A DNA stretch of 64,000 nucleotides from AV80 sp035536995 (GTDB taxonomy: Bacteria > Verrucomicrobiota > Verrucomicrobiia > Chthoniobacterales > UBA10450). Of this stretch, positions 1 to 7,673 are shown in pieces. The stretch spans positions 62,001 to 126,000 of the forward strand of contig DATLNB010000034.1 in the NCBI GenBank assembly GCA_035536995.1. Direction: 5' to 3'. Every line of letters starts with the position of its first letter. The stretch's first letter is position 1. The notes beneath the pieces are model-generated. The model worked only from the letters and a program-made list of their open reading frames with translations. It made no database searches and was not told the DNA's origin. Position numbers and translations under genes: made by a program.

Positions 1-892
1 AGAGGGCGCACAGGCGCTCGAGGTTTTGGCGCAACGCTGTCCCGAGGTTCGCTGCCGCCATGTCGGGATCACGATGGGCCCCGCCCTCTGGCTCCGGCAC
101 GATCTCGTCAACCACCCCCAGCCCCATCAAATCCTGCGCCGTCAATTTCAGCGCTTCGGCCGCTTCCGGCGCATGTTTTCGGTCCTTCCACAGGATCGCC
201 GAACACGCTTCCGGGCTGATCACCGAGTAGTAGGCGTTCTCCAAAATCAGGACCCGGTCAGAAACGCCGATTCCAAGCGCACCACCGGAACCACCTTCGC
301 CGATGACAACGGCCACGGTTGGCACCCGGAGGTTCATCATCTCCCGCAGATTAACCGCGATGGCTTCCGAAATGTGCCGCTCCTCCGAGCCGATGCCGGG
401 ATAGGCCCCGGGCGTATCGATCAACGATATCACGGGGAGGCTGAACTTTTCCGCCATTCGCATCAGGCGAAGCGCCTTGCGGTATCCTTCGGGATGGGCG
501 CATCCAAAATTGCGCATCACGTTCTCCTTGGTGTCGCGCCCTTTCTGGTGACTGATAACAACACATCGGTGCTGGCCGAGTTTCGCCAGGCCGCTCGGCA
601 TCGCCTTATCGTCGCTGAAAACCCGATCGCCGTGCAGCTCGATCCAGTTGGTAAAACAACGCGCAACGTAATCGAGCGCGAAGGGCCGCAAAATATGACG
701 GGCCAGTTGGACCCGCTGCCAGGCCGTCAGGTTGTCGTAAATCTGCCGGCGCGTTTCGCGGATTTTGGTTTCCATCGCCTCGACTTCGGAGCCGAAATTG
801 AGGTCGTGCCGGTCGGAGTGGTCCTTCAGGTCCTGAAGCCGCCTTTGCAGTTCCAGGATCGGCTTTTCGAAGTCCAAAGGATGCGATTCCAT
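1..892 (-). CDS. accA: Acetyl-CoA carboxylase carboxyltransferase subunit alpha (3'-truncated by window edge)
   Basis: This is the alpha subunit of the carboxyltransferase half of acetyl-CoA carboxylase, which moves the carboxyl group from biotin to acetyl-CoA to make malonyl-CoA for fatty acid synthesis in the cytoplasm. Reading the minus strand from the ATG at 892 gives 297 residues starting MESHPLDFEKPILELQRRL and containing GDRAFSDD-like GDRVFSDDKA, the CoA-site segment LIDTPGAYPGIGSEER, GEGGSGGALGIG and YYSVISPEACSAILWKD, all characteristic of AccA. About 20 C-terminal residues should lie beyond the left edge (the E. coli protein has 319). The long plus-strand frame over the same bases is a shadow. 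A tract of short repeats separates this start from the next minus-strand gene. Identification is very secure. Confidence 0.96.
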   Translation of the reverse strand, partial: MESHPLDFEKPILELQRRLQDLKDHSDRHDLNFGSEVEAMETKIRETRRQIYDNLTAWQRVQLARHILRPFALDYVARCFTNWIELHGDRVFSDDKAMPSGLAKLGQHRCVVISHQKGRDTKENVMRNFGCAHPEGYRKALRLMRMAEKFSLPVISLIDTPGAYPGIGSEERHISEAIAVNLREMMNLRVPTVAVVIGEGGSGGALGIGVSDRVLILENAYYSVISPEACSAILWKDRKHAPEAAEALKLTAQDLMGLGVVDEIVPEPEGGAHRDPDMAAANLGTALRQNLERLCAL

Positions 893-901
893 GGTGGGGA
901 C

Positions 902-932
902 GTTGAAACGTTACATTGTTACATCGTTACAC
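902..932. repeat. Short tandem repeat, GTTACAT-type, period about 9 bp
   Basis: Imperfect repetition of a unit like GTTACATTG/GTTACATCG just upstream of the accA start. It resembles the other short-period tracts in this window in style but has a different unit. Confidence 0.7.
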
Positions 933-943
933 GGCGCTGCCCC

Positions 944-972
944 GATTCACGATTCACCATTCACGATTCACC
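944..972. repeat. Short tandem repeat, GATTCACC-type
   Basis: Four imperfect copies of GATTCAC(G/C) with a period of 7-8 bp (GATTCAC, GATTCACC, ATTCAC, GATTCACC), ending eight bases from the stop codon of the LysM gene. Together with 902-932 it fills the accA-LysM gap. Confidence 0.75.
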
Positions 973-979
973 AATCCAA

Positions 980-1819
980 TCAGTCCGTAATGGTGACAGC
1001 GGTCTTGCTGTTTACAAGGCTGCTTAGCTCCTCCGTGTCCGAGGCGGGCAGGCCCAGGCCGGGCGGAGGCGGCTGGTTCGATTCGTCCTTCTGCCCGGCA
1101 TCGGGGACCGCAAAGAGGAAGTAACCAGGAGCGGCCAGGCGAATCCATCGGGTGCTTCCGGTCCATTCCTTGGTCCCGAACCCAACGCGTTTGCCCGCCT
1201 TCCAGGCCAGGACCTCGGCGACCCGCGTGTTGATGCGCGGCGCCTGTTTGGGGGACAACCGGACGTTCTTGATGTGATAACGCTTAAAGAACTGCCCGTG
1301 ATTGAGCAGGATCACCGTCTGGGCCTTGCGCTGGATAAAAACGGAAAACTCGGGATGCGAGATCAGGAGACGCTGCCCCACCCGGAGCATCGAGTTCGTC
1401 AGGTTGTTCGTCCGCATGATCAGCTCGGGGGTCGTCTTGGTTTTATTCGCGATCTTCGCCAGGACGTCTCCGCTCTTGACGATGTATTCCTGCTTTTCCG
1501 GCGATTGATAATCGGTCAGGAGCATCTCGATGTTTACCTGCCCGAGAAGGTCTTTCGCGGCCTCGACGTGCAAACCGGTCGGAAATTTCTGCATATAGGA
1601 GAGGAGCGCGTCGCGGGCCTCCATGAGTTTTCCTTCCTGGCGCAGTTTGGCCGCCGCCTGGAAGTCCGGCAGCCCAACGTCCGGCACAGGCTCAACCGGT
1701 ATCTCCCCGCTCTTCTCCGCCTGGATCTTGCGCTCCGGCTTAACGAAGAGGTCGTAACTGAAAAAAGCTGCGCCGCCGAAAATGACCGCGGCAAGCAAAA
1801 GGACAAAAAGCCATTTCAT
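980..1819 (-). CDS. Membrane-anchored LysM-domain protein
   Basis: A 279-residue protein with an N-terminal membrane segment or signal anchor (residues 1-25, MKWLFVLLLAAVIFGGAAFF). A short helical, TPR-like stretch follows (about 50-95: FQAAAKLRQEGKLMEARDALLSY in two pieces), then a clear LysM peptidoglycan-binding domain (about 112-155; YIVKSGDVLAKIA, then TNNLTNSMLRVGQRLLI). The C-terminal half (FSVFIQRKAQTVILLNHGQFF and onward) resembles the first strands of an L,D-transpeptidase-type fold, but no catalytic HGxx..SHGC motif is present, so enzyme activity is not supported. It probably binds the cell wall from the periplasmic face. It lies downstream of no close partner and reads toward accA. 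Exact role unknown. Confidence 0.8.
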   Translation of the reverse strand: MKWLFVLLLAAVIFGGAAFFSYDLFVKPERKIQAEKSGEIPVEPVPDVGLPDFQAAAKLRQEGKLMEARDALLSYMQKFPTGLHVEAAKDLLGQVNIEMLLTDYQSPEKQEYIVKSGDVLAKIANKTKTTPELIMRTNNLTNSMLRVGQRLLISHPEFSVFIQRKAQTVILLNHGQFFKRYHIKNVRLSPKQAPRINTRVAEVLAWKAGKRVGFGTKEWTGSTRWIRLAAPGYFLFAVPDAGQKDESNQPPPPGLGLPASDTEELSSLVNSKTAVTITD

Positions 1820-1926
1820 GGGGCGGGATCAACGTGGTTCAAAAATCAATCGTGTCCACGCAGTTGGACGGCTGATTTTTGCGCTGGGCGCGCTGCCGAA
1901 GCTCCCGGCGCTGGCGCCGGCACTCC

Positions 1927-2355
1927 CTACGAAAACGTCTCCCACGCCGCCGGCTGCGGAAGCGGGTCCCCGTCTTTTCCCCACGTATTATGACAGTCCT
2001 GGCAGTAAAACTCCTTCGGGAAAATGCGGAGCGCGAACAGGATGCTGGCCAGCCAGGGGGTCATGAATTTGCGGGTCAGCTGCGGATACTCAACCCGGGG
2101 AGATTTGCATTGCAGGCAGCGTATGGCCGAGCCGACCTCGGGATCGCTCGCTTCCCATTCGAGGAGCAACTTGTTCGCCCGTTCAAAGTCTTCCTCATTG
2201 ACGAGGACTTTGGCATTCGCCTGAGGTTCCGCGAGCATCACGGCCTTTTGCAAACGCCCGTCGTTATGAACGTCCGCCTTTACCCCGGCTTCCTGAAACC
2301 GCGTCTTCAGGTGCTTCGCTTTCGCCGCTTCGTTGAATGTCGCAATCGTGACCAT
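1927..2355 (-). CDS. DUF2007-like protein with zinc-ribbon-like cysteines
   Basis: I start this 142-residue protein at the ATG at 2355 (MVTIATFNEAAKAKHLKTRF), because DUF2007-type proteins begin this way; an ATG 39 bases upstream is also open. The first 75 residues match the 'putative signal-transducing' DUF2007 pattern: a small alpha/beta fold with a short helix, VKADVHNDG, then KVLVNEEDFERANKLLLEWE. The C-terminal half holds two Cys pairs (CLQC near residue 80 and CQDC near 123) that look like a zinc ribbon. Function is unknown. The gene is followed downstream by the LysM gene and preceded by the DUF420 gene on the same strand with gaps of about 100 bases, so one transcript is possible but not shown. 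Confidence 0.72.
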   Translation of the reverse strand: MVTIATFNEAAKAKHLKTRFQEAGVKADVHNDGRLQKAVMLAEPQANAKVLVNEEDFERANKLLLEWEASDPEVGSAIRCLQCKSPRVEYPQLTRKFMTPWLASILFALRIFPKEFYCQDCHNTWGKDGDPLPQPAAWETFS

Positions 2356-2441
2356 GATCTCCCAGCCTTCGCAGACGTCCCCATCAAACATCAACTAGAC
2401 GCTGAGCGCAAGACCGCTGGATCGAGCCTCCCGCCGCTCGA

Positions 2442-2876
2442 TTACGCCGGCGGAAACCATCTGTAGAGCATCAGGTAAACAAGCACGCCCGTGACCGAGA
2501 CATACAACCAGATCGGCATCGTCCAGCGGCCGAGCCGGGCGTGGCGGTCCCATCGGCGCCGGATCGCCGGCACAAGCGTTGCCAGAACGAGCGGCAGAAT
2601 GACGAACGCGAGCAAAATATGGGAGATCAGGATTACAAAATAGATCGGCCGCACAATTCCCTGGGCCGTGAATCGGGTCGAGCGCTCGCCAACGTGGGCG
2701 TGATAAATGAGATAACCCACCAGGAACAGGGTGGATGAAACCAGGGCCGGGATCATGCACGCGACATGGCGCTGCCAATAACCGCGGCGAATGAAATACC
2801 AGCCGGCCGCGATGAAAACCGTGCTGATGAAATTCAGCGAAGCATTGATGGCAGGCAGGTCGGGGATCGAGATCAC
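2442..2876 (-). CDS. DUF420 family integral membrane protein
   Basis: A 144-residue protein with four predicted membrane helices (about residues 8-28, 38-60, 78-102 and 118-138). It carries the features of the DUF420 (YozB/CtaM) family: an early ASLNFISTVFIAAGWYFIRRG segment, GYLIYHAHVGERSTRF, ILLSHILLAF-like ILISHILLAFVILPL, and HARLGRWTMPIWLYVSVTGVLVYL, with the His residues that family members conserve near the membrane. Family members are linked to cytochrome oxidase maturation (CtaM in Staphylococcus and Bacillus). No oxidase genes are visible here, so the role is inferred from family only. The start is a GTG at 2876. An inverted repeat lies directly upstream. Confidence 0.85.
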   Translation of the reverse strand: MISIPDLPAINASLNFISTVFIAAGWYFIRRGYWQRHVACMIPALVSSTLFLVGYLIYHAHVGERSTRFTAQGIVRPIYFVILISHILLAFVILPLVLATLVPAIRRRWDRHARLGRWTMPIWLYVSVTGVLVYLMLYRWFPPA

Positions 2877-2882
2877 GTTGAA

Positions 2883-2956
2883 GGGTTGAAGCGTTGAAGC
2901 GTTACGGCCAGTGCTATCTTACCCTTCAAGGCTTTAACGCTTCAACGCTTCAACCC
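2883..2956. repeat. Perfect 22-bp inverted repeat built from TTGAAGCG units
   Basis: The arms 2883-2904 and 2935-2956 are exact reverse complements (GGGTTGAAGCGTTGAAGCGT plus TA, and its complement), separated by 30 bases. Each arm is itself a tandem of TTGAAGCG. The element sits between divergent genes (DUF420 on minus, AsmA-like on plus), so it is unlikely to be a simple terminator; it belongs in style with the other short-period repeats here. Confidence 0.85.
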
Positions 2957-2961
2957 ACTCG

Positions 2962-5352
2962 ATGCCGCCCGTCATAGAGCCCACGCCCCCGTCGCTGGCC
3001 CGCCAGTTTTATCGTCACCGCGCGCGGTCTCATCATTCGCAGTCGCGCCGCGTCCTTCGCCTTTCGATTGTTGCGTTTATCCTGATCTTCGGCTGGACCA
3101 GCTGGTATCTGGCGAAACGCGGATTCGGCAAAGGATGGCGGGACCGGGTCTCGCAGGAGCTCCATAAACGCGGAGTCGAAGCGTCAATCCGCCGCCTCAC
3201 GGTGGATCCGGTCCGTGGCCTGATCGCCCAGGACGTTCGTATTTACGATTTCAAGAACCGGGAGAACACTCTTGCCGTCATCAGCGAAGTGGCGCTGGAC
3301 ATCAACTACTCCGCGCTCCTTCATCGCAAACCGTTCCTCAACGCGCTCGATATTCGCGGCGCCGACCTGACGATTCCCAACCCGGCCGCACCCGGGAGCA
3401 AATCGAAAACCCAGATCAAGGGACTCCGCGCCCATGTGTATTTCCCGCCGGAACAAATCTACGTGAGCCAGGCCGAAGGGGTTTTCTGCGGGGTGCGAAT
3501 CTCCGCGACGGGCCAACTGATCAAGCGCGCCGATTACAAGCCGTCGGGGGAAATCTCTGACGAAGAATGGCGGCAGCGCCTGTCCCTCATTCATCGCGCT
3601 GCGGAGGAGTTGCGCCGCTTCACCTTCCTCGGTGAAGCCCCCAGTCTCCAGGTGAAGTTCGCCGGCGACCTCTCCCAATTCGAAACTCTCCATGCCGAGG
3701 CCACGCTCCGGGCCGAGCGTCTCCAGCGCGGCGCATACGAAATTTCGAACGTCGCGCTGGCCGCCGAGTGGGCGAACCAGACGCTCACCGTCACGCAGTG
3801 CAGCTGGTCGGATAACGTCGGTAATTTTTCCGGGCGCGCGAGCTGGAACCGCGAAACGAAAGGCGCCGAATTCCAGGGCCAAAGCACTCTCGACGCGAAG
3901 CGTTTTCTCGAAGCGGTCGGTTTCCCCGCCTTGCTCGCGGACGTGACCCTGACCGGACCGCCCCTTCTCCAAATCTCGGGCGCCGCCAATTTTAGCGGCA
4001 ATACCCCGGCGCTCAGTCTTCTCGGACGTGTCGCGGTCGAGAGGTTCAGTTATAAAACGGTTCCGTTCCTCCAGCTAACCGCCGATTTTTCGTGGGACGG
4101 CGCCCGGGCCATGGTGCGCGAGCTGCGGCTCCGCCACGAATCCGGCGAACTTCGGGGGGATGTGCTCGATGCGCCTAACGACTTCCGCCTCACGGTGGAT
4201 AGCGCGATCGACCCGATTGTGTTCCGCGCTTTCACGTCTCCCGAGCTCGGGCGGTTCCTGGCCGAATGGCAATGGACCCGGCCACCCGCCATTCGCCTCA
4301 CCATTCACGGCCCCAGCCGGATGCCGGAAACGTGGGTCGGGGAGGGAAACATTACTACCCAGCGGACGCGGTTTCGCGGAGCCTGGATGAATGACGCGCG
4401 GGCCGCGGTCCGGCTCGCAAACGGCGCCCTCACCCTTGCCGATCTTCACGTTACCCGGGACGAAGGGGCCGGGAGCGGCACCATCGTTTACGATTTCGCG
4501 CACCACGAAATCCGCTTCAAAGACATCAGGGCCTCGCTCCGCCTGACCGAAGCGATCGTCTGGGTGGATCCGAAATATTTCAAGGAAGTCGCGCCCTACA
4601 AATTCCGGCACCCACCAAGTCTGATTGTGAACGGGGTGGTTCATTTTCGCGGCCCGGGGGACCACATCGAGATCAAAGTCGATGCGCCCACCGGGATGGA
4701 CTACATGTTCCTCGGTAAAAATTTGCCGTTCGATCGCGTCACCGGCCGCCTCCTTTTCACGGACGACCGGCTGCAGCTGCTCGACATGACGGCGAAGCTT
4801 TTCAACGGCGACGTCCGGGGAGGCGCGGACATTTCGCTCGCGAAAAACGACAATCGTTATCGCGCCAACCTCGCCCTGGACGGGGTTGATTTCCCAAAGC
4901 TGGCCGATCTTTACTTCAAACATAATACCGCGCACGGCCGCCTCAGCGGGACCTATGAATGGACCGGCCTCGGCAGTGAAGCGCGGCTGATGCAGGGCAA
5001 TGGCAATGCCCGCGTGACCGAGGGAGACATCTTTGCCATCCCCGTGTTTGGTCCCCTGTCCGAACTGCTCTCGGCCATTATCCCCGGCGCTGGTTACAGC
5101 CTGGCCCGCCAGGCCAAGTCCACGTTTACGATCAAGGAGGGCGTCATTCACACGGACGATTTCAAGGTCTCAGGCAAACTTTTCGGCATGGTCGGCCACG
5201 GTGACATCCATTTCCTCGAAGACAAACTCGACTTCGATATCCGGATCGAAGCCGGCGGCGCCGGCGTCGTTCTCACCCCGATGTACAAGCTCTTCGAATA
5301 CAAAGGCGAAGGCAGCATCTCAAAACCCAACTGGCACCCGAAGAGGTTCTAA
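2962..5352 (+). CDS. AsmA-like envelope protein with one N-terminal membrane anchor
   Basis: A 796-residue protein with a basic N-terminus, one membrane helix at about residues 30-50 (VLRLSIVAFILIFGWTSWYL) and a long, beta-rich periplasmic region. The layout (anchor, then segments such as NRENTLAVISEVALDINYSA and LDIRGADLTIPNP, then a C-terminal domain with ITEGDIF-like VTEGDIFAIPVFGPLSELLSA and a closing KGEGSISKPNWHPKRF) is that of AsmA/YhdP-type proteins. These are thought to form hydrophobic grooves carrying phospholipid between inner and outer membranes. The length suits the family. The gene is read divergently from DUF420 and ends 12 bases before the endonuclease IV start, so those two may share a transcript. 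Confidence 0.78.
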   Translation: MPPVIEPTPPSLARQFYRHRARSHHSQSRRVLRLSIVAFILIFGWTSWYLAKRGFGKGWRDRVSQELHKRGVEASIRRLTVDPVRGLIAQDVRIYDFKNRENTLAVISEVALDINYSALLHRKPFLNALDIRGADLTIPNPAAPGSKSKTQIKGLRAHVYFPPEQIYVSQAEGVFCGVRISATGQLIKRADYKPSGEISDEEWRQRLSLIHRAAEELRRFTFLGEAPSLQVKFAGDLSQFETLHAEATLRAERLQRGAYEISNVALAAEWANQTLTVTQCSWSDNVGNFSGRASWNRETKGAEFQGQSTLDAKRFLEAVGFPALLADVTLTGPPLLQISGAANFSGNTPALSLLGRVAVERFSYKTVPFLQLTADFSWDGARAMVRELRLRHESGELRGDVLDAPNDFRLTVDSAIDPIVFRAFTSPELGRFLAEWQWTRPPAIRLTIHGPSRMPETWVGEGNITTQRTRFRGAWMNDARAAVRLANGALTLADLHVTRDEGAGSGTIVYDFAHHEIRFKDIRASLRLTEAIVWVDPKYFKEVAPYKFRHPPSLIVNGVVHFRGPGDHIEIKVDAPTGMDYMFLGKNLPFDRVTGRLLFTDDRLQLLDMTAKLFNGDVRGGADISLAKNDNRYRANLALDGVDFPKLADLYFKHNTAHGRLSGTYEWTGLGSEARLMQGNGNARVTEGDIFAIPVFGPLSELLSAIIPGAGYSLARQAKSTFTIKEGVIHTDDFKVSGKLFGMVGHGDIHFLEDKLDFDIRIEAGGAGVVLTPMYKLFEYKGEGSISKPNWHPKRF

Positions 5353-5440
5353 ATTGCAGATTGGATGAAAAAAGCCGCCCGAAAACAGCGCGACGCCGCT
5401 TGTTCTCAATCTGCAATCGGCAATCTGAAATCTGCAATCC
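5353..5440. repeat. CAATCTGC-type short repeat spanning the nfo start
   Basis: Bases 5405-5440 hold CAATCTGCAAT, GGCAATCTG and AAATCTGCAAT in tandem with a period of about 8-9 bp. An inverted copy (ATTGCAGATTG) is at 5353-5363, so the nfo start codon at 5365 sits between inverted copies. The same unit appears inside prmC at 8164-8198. Confidence 0.8.
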
Positions 5441-6285
5441 CTCCTCTCCTCGGCGCTCACATGTCGATTGGGGGCGGGGTGCATCGGGCGATTGAGCGGT
5501 CACGCTCGATCGACTGCACGGCGATGCAGATCTTCGTGAAGAACAACATGCAGTGGTTTGCGCGCCCGCTTCTCCGCGAGGAGATCACGGCCTTTCTCGA
5601 TCACGCCCAACGCACAGAGCTGGCTGCTGCTTTCGCGCACGCGAATTACCTGATCAATCTCGCCGCGACCAACCCGCAGTTTCACGCGAACTCTCTTCGC
5701 GCTCTTTCCGAAGAACTGGTCCGGGCCGATCAACTGGAGCTGCCGTTCCTGGTCATGCACCCCGGAGCCCATCTCGGCGCCGGGGAAGAAGCGGGCCTCG
5801 AGAAGATCGTAGCGTCCCTCGACGCCATCTGGACGGTGATCCCGAAAGTGAAAACGAAAATCGCGCTCGAGACGACGGCGGGTCAGGGATCGTGCCTCGG
5901 TGACCGATTCGAGCATTTGGCAGCGATCATCGAAAACGTGCGGGAGCCGGAGCGCCTCTGCGTTTGTCTCGATACGGCCCACATCTTCGAAGCAGGTTAC
6001 GACATCGGCACTGAAGCCGGCGTGAAAAAGGTTTTCCGCGAATTCGATCGCATCATCGGCCTCGATCGTCTGGCCGCGATTCACCTGAACGATTCAAAGA
6101 CCGCGCGCGGTTCGCGGGTCGATCGTCACGAGCATATCGGCAAAGGCCAGATCGGTCTCGACGCGTTCCGTTTCATCATGCGCGACAAACGTCTCCGGAA
6201 AATCCCGAAAGTTCTAGAGACCCCGAAGGACAAGGAGCTGACCGAGGACATCGCAAACCTGAAGACCCTGCGCGGGTTATTGTAA
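5365..6285 (+). CDS. nfo: Deoxyribonuclease IV (endonuclease IV, AP endonuclease)
   Basis: A class II AP endonuclease of the Nfo/APN1 TIM-barrel family, acting in base-excision repair by cutting DNA 5' of abasic sites. Family features are LLGAHMSIGGGVHRAIE at the start of the barrel, the zinc ligands in LVMHPGAH, ALETTAGQGS, VCLDTAHIFEAGYDI, HLNDSKTARGSRVDRHEHIG(K)G and the final LETPKD. The core is about 280 residues, normal for the family. The start matters: the ATG in MSIGGG (5461) would remove the conserved GAH strand, so translation must begin upstream. The only ATG is 5365, giving a leader of about 26 residues encoded by the short repeat (residues CSQSAIGNLKSAI). The gene lies 12 bases after the AsmA-like gene. 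Confidence 0.94.
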   Translation: MKKAARKQRDAACSQSAIGNLKSAIPPLLGAHMSIGGGVHRAIERSRSIDCTAMQIFVKNNMQWFARPLLREEITAFLDHAQRTELAAAFAHANYLINLAATNPQFHANSLRALSEELVRADQLELPFLVMHPGAHLGAGEEAGLEKIVASLDAIWTVIPKVKTKIALETTAGQGSCLGDRFEHLAAIIENVREPERLCVCLDTAHIFEAGYDIGTEAGVKKVFREFDRIIGLDRLAAIHLNDSKTARGSRVDRHEHIGKGQIGLDAFRFIMRDKRLRKIPKVLETPKDKELTEDIANLKTLRGLL

Positions 6286-6306
6286 TGGTTTGTCAGGCCT
6301 TTGTAG

Positions 6307-6363
6307 GGCGTCTGTCAGACGCCTCCAATTCATGCTCCTGATCCTTTTATTCTCCTGATCCTT
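6307..6363. repeat. Palindrome plus duplicated 12-mer in the nfo-murA gap
   Basis: GGCGTCTG-T-CAGACGCC (6307-6323) is an 8-bp perfect palindrome, followed by two copies of CTCCTGATCCTT (6335-6346 and 6352-6363). It lies between the convergent nfo and murA genes, where a bidirectional terminator would be expected, but no T-tract follows the palindrome directly. The rest of 6286-6410 shows no gene. Confidence 0.6.
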
Positions 6364-6410
6364 GGAGAAACCGTCAGAACAAGATCATGAGTAGGAGGAA
6401 ATGCCGCGGG

Positions 6411-7673
6411 TTAATCCGCTTTCACTCGCTCGATATGGGCACCAAGCTCGCTCAGCTTTTCGTCGAGATGCTCGTAACCGCGATCGATGTGATAAACGCG
6501 GCTCACCTCGGTGCGTCCTTCGGCCTTCAATCCGGCCAGAACCAGCGCGGCTGAGGCGCGCAGATCGCTCGCCATGACCGGCGCGCCGAAGAGCCGCTCC
6601 ACGCCCTGAATGATCGCGGTCGCGCCTTCGAGCTGCATATGCGCTCCCATGCGTTTCAGCTCGGCGACATGCATATAACGCTGCGGGAAAACATTCTCCG
6701 TGATTACGCTGATCCCTTCGGTCGTCGAAAGCAGGGCGCACATCTGGGCCTGCATGTCCGTCGGAAAACCCGGATACGGTTCGGTCGCCAGCTCGAGCGG
6801 CTTGGTCTGGCCGTTAGGTGAGACGGTGATTGAATTTTCCGCCCATTGGATCTGGTGACCGGAGGCAACCAGTGCGTCGGTGACGGCGGTGAGATGATCG
6901 CGCACCACTCGTTTCACGGTCACGCCCTTGCCGCAGATCGCCCCAGCCACCAGGAAAGTCCCTGCCTCGATCCGGTCGGGAATCACGTCGTGCTCCGTCC
7001 CGTGCAATTCCTTTACGCCTTCAATAATCAAGCGCCGAGTGCCCGCGCCCTCGATCTTCGCTCCCATCTTGTTCAGGAAATTCGCCAGGTCGACGACCTC
7101 CGGCTCGGTTGCCGCCCCTTCGATTACCGTGATTCCTTCGGCCAGGACCGCAGCCATCATCACGTTATCGGTCCCGAGCACGGTCGGCCCGAATTTGCCC
7201 GTCAAATTTACGATCGCCCCTTCGAGTTTCGGCACGAACATTTTTACGTCGCCGCCCTCCACCCGAACGGCCGCGCCGAGCGCCTCAAATCCTTTCAAGT
7301 GCAGATCAATCGGCCGATCGCCAATGACGCAGCCGCCCGGCATCGAGACGGTGGCTTCTTTGCACCGGCCCAGGAGCGGCCCAAGCACGCAAACCGACGC
7401 GCGCATCCGCCGGACCACATCGTAGGGCGCTTCGGAATCGATCTTTTCAGCGGTCACGGTGACGGTCCCGCTCGCCCGCTCCACCTGAGCGCCGAGATGC
7501 ATCAGGATTTGGAGCATGTAATTCGTGTCACTCAGGTCGGGGACCCGATGAAGGATGCACGGCTCGCGAGTGAGCAGCGTCGCCGCCAGGATCGGCAGCG
7601 CCGAATTCTTCGAGCCACTGATCTTGATTGTCCCTGAGAGCGGTCGCCCGCCGTGAATCACAATTTTATCCAT
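6411..7673 (-). CDS. murA: UDP-N-acetylglucosamine 1-carboxyvinyltransferase
   Basis: This enzyme catalyses the first committed step of peptidoglycan synthesis: transfer of enolpyruvate from PEP to UDP-GlcNAc in the cytoplasm. The 420-residue protein (start ATG 7673; a TTG nine bases upstream is also open) has the family landmarks: GTIKISGSKNSALPILAA at the N-terminus with the active-site Lys/Asn, MRASVCVLGPLLGR, and SMPGGCVIGDRPIDLHL with the catalytic Cys (Cys115 of E. coli), so the protein is expected to be fosfomycin-sensitive. GTDNVMMAAVLAEG and YPGFPTDMQAQMCALLS also match. Length is normal. It overlaps the 3' end of prmC by 8 bases on the same strand, a sign of translational coupling. 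Confidence 0.96.
   Translation of the reverse strand: MDKIVIHGGRPLSGTIKISGSKNSALPILAATLLTREPCILHRVPDLSDTNYMLQILMHLGAQVERASGTVTVTAEKIDSEAPYDVVRRMRASVCVLGPLLGRCKEATVSMPGGCVIGDRPIDLHLKGFEALGAAVRVEGGDVKMFVPKLEGAIVNLTGKFGPTVLGTDNVMMAAVLAEGITVIEGAATEPEVVDLANFLNKMGAKIEGAGTRRLIIEGVKELHGTEHDVIPDRIEAGTFLVAGAICGKGVTVKRVVRDHLTAVTDALVASGHQIQWAENSITVSPNGQTKPLELATEPYPGFPTDMQAQMCALLSTTEGISVITENVFPQRYMHVAELKRMGAHMQLEGATAIIQGVERLFGAPVMASDLRASAALVLAGLKAEGRTEVSRVYHIDRGYEHLDEKLSELGAHIERVKAD

Noticed and set aside
26..1027. Long plus-strand open frame over the left edge
   Set aside because: The minus strand of the same bases encodes an unmistakable AccA; the plus-strand translation has no recognisable content and runs into repeat tracts.
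4075..5151. Minus-strand frame of 358 codons
   Set aside because: It lies opposite the AsmA-like gene in a high-GC codon shadow, and its translation shows no motif.
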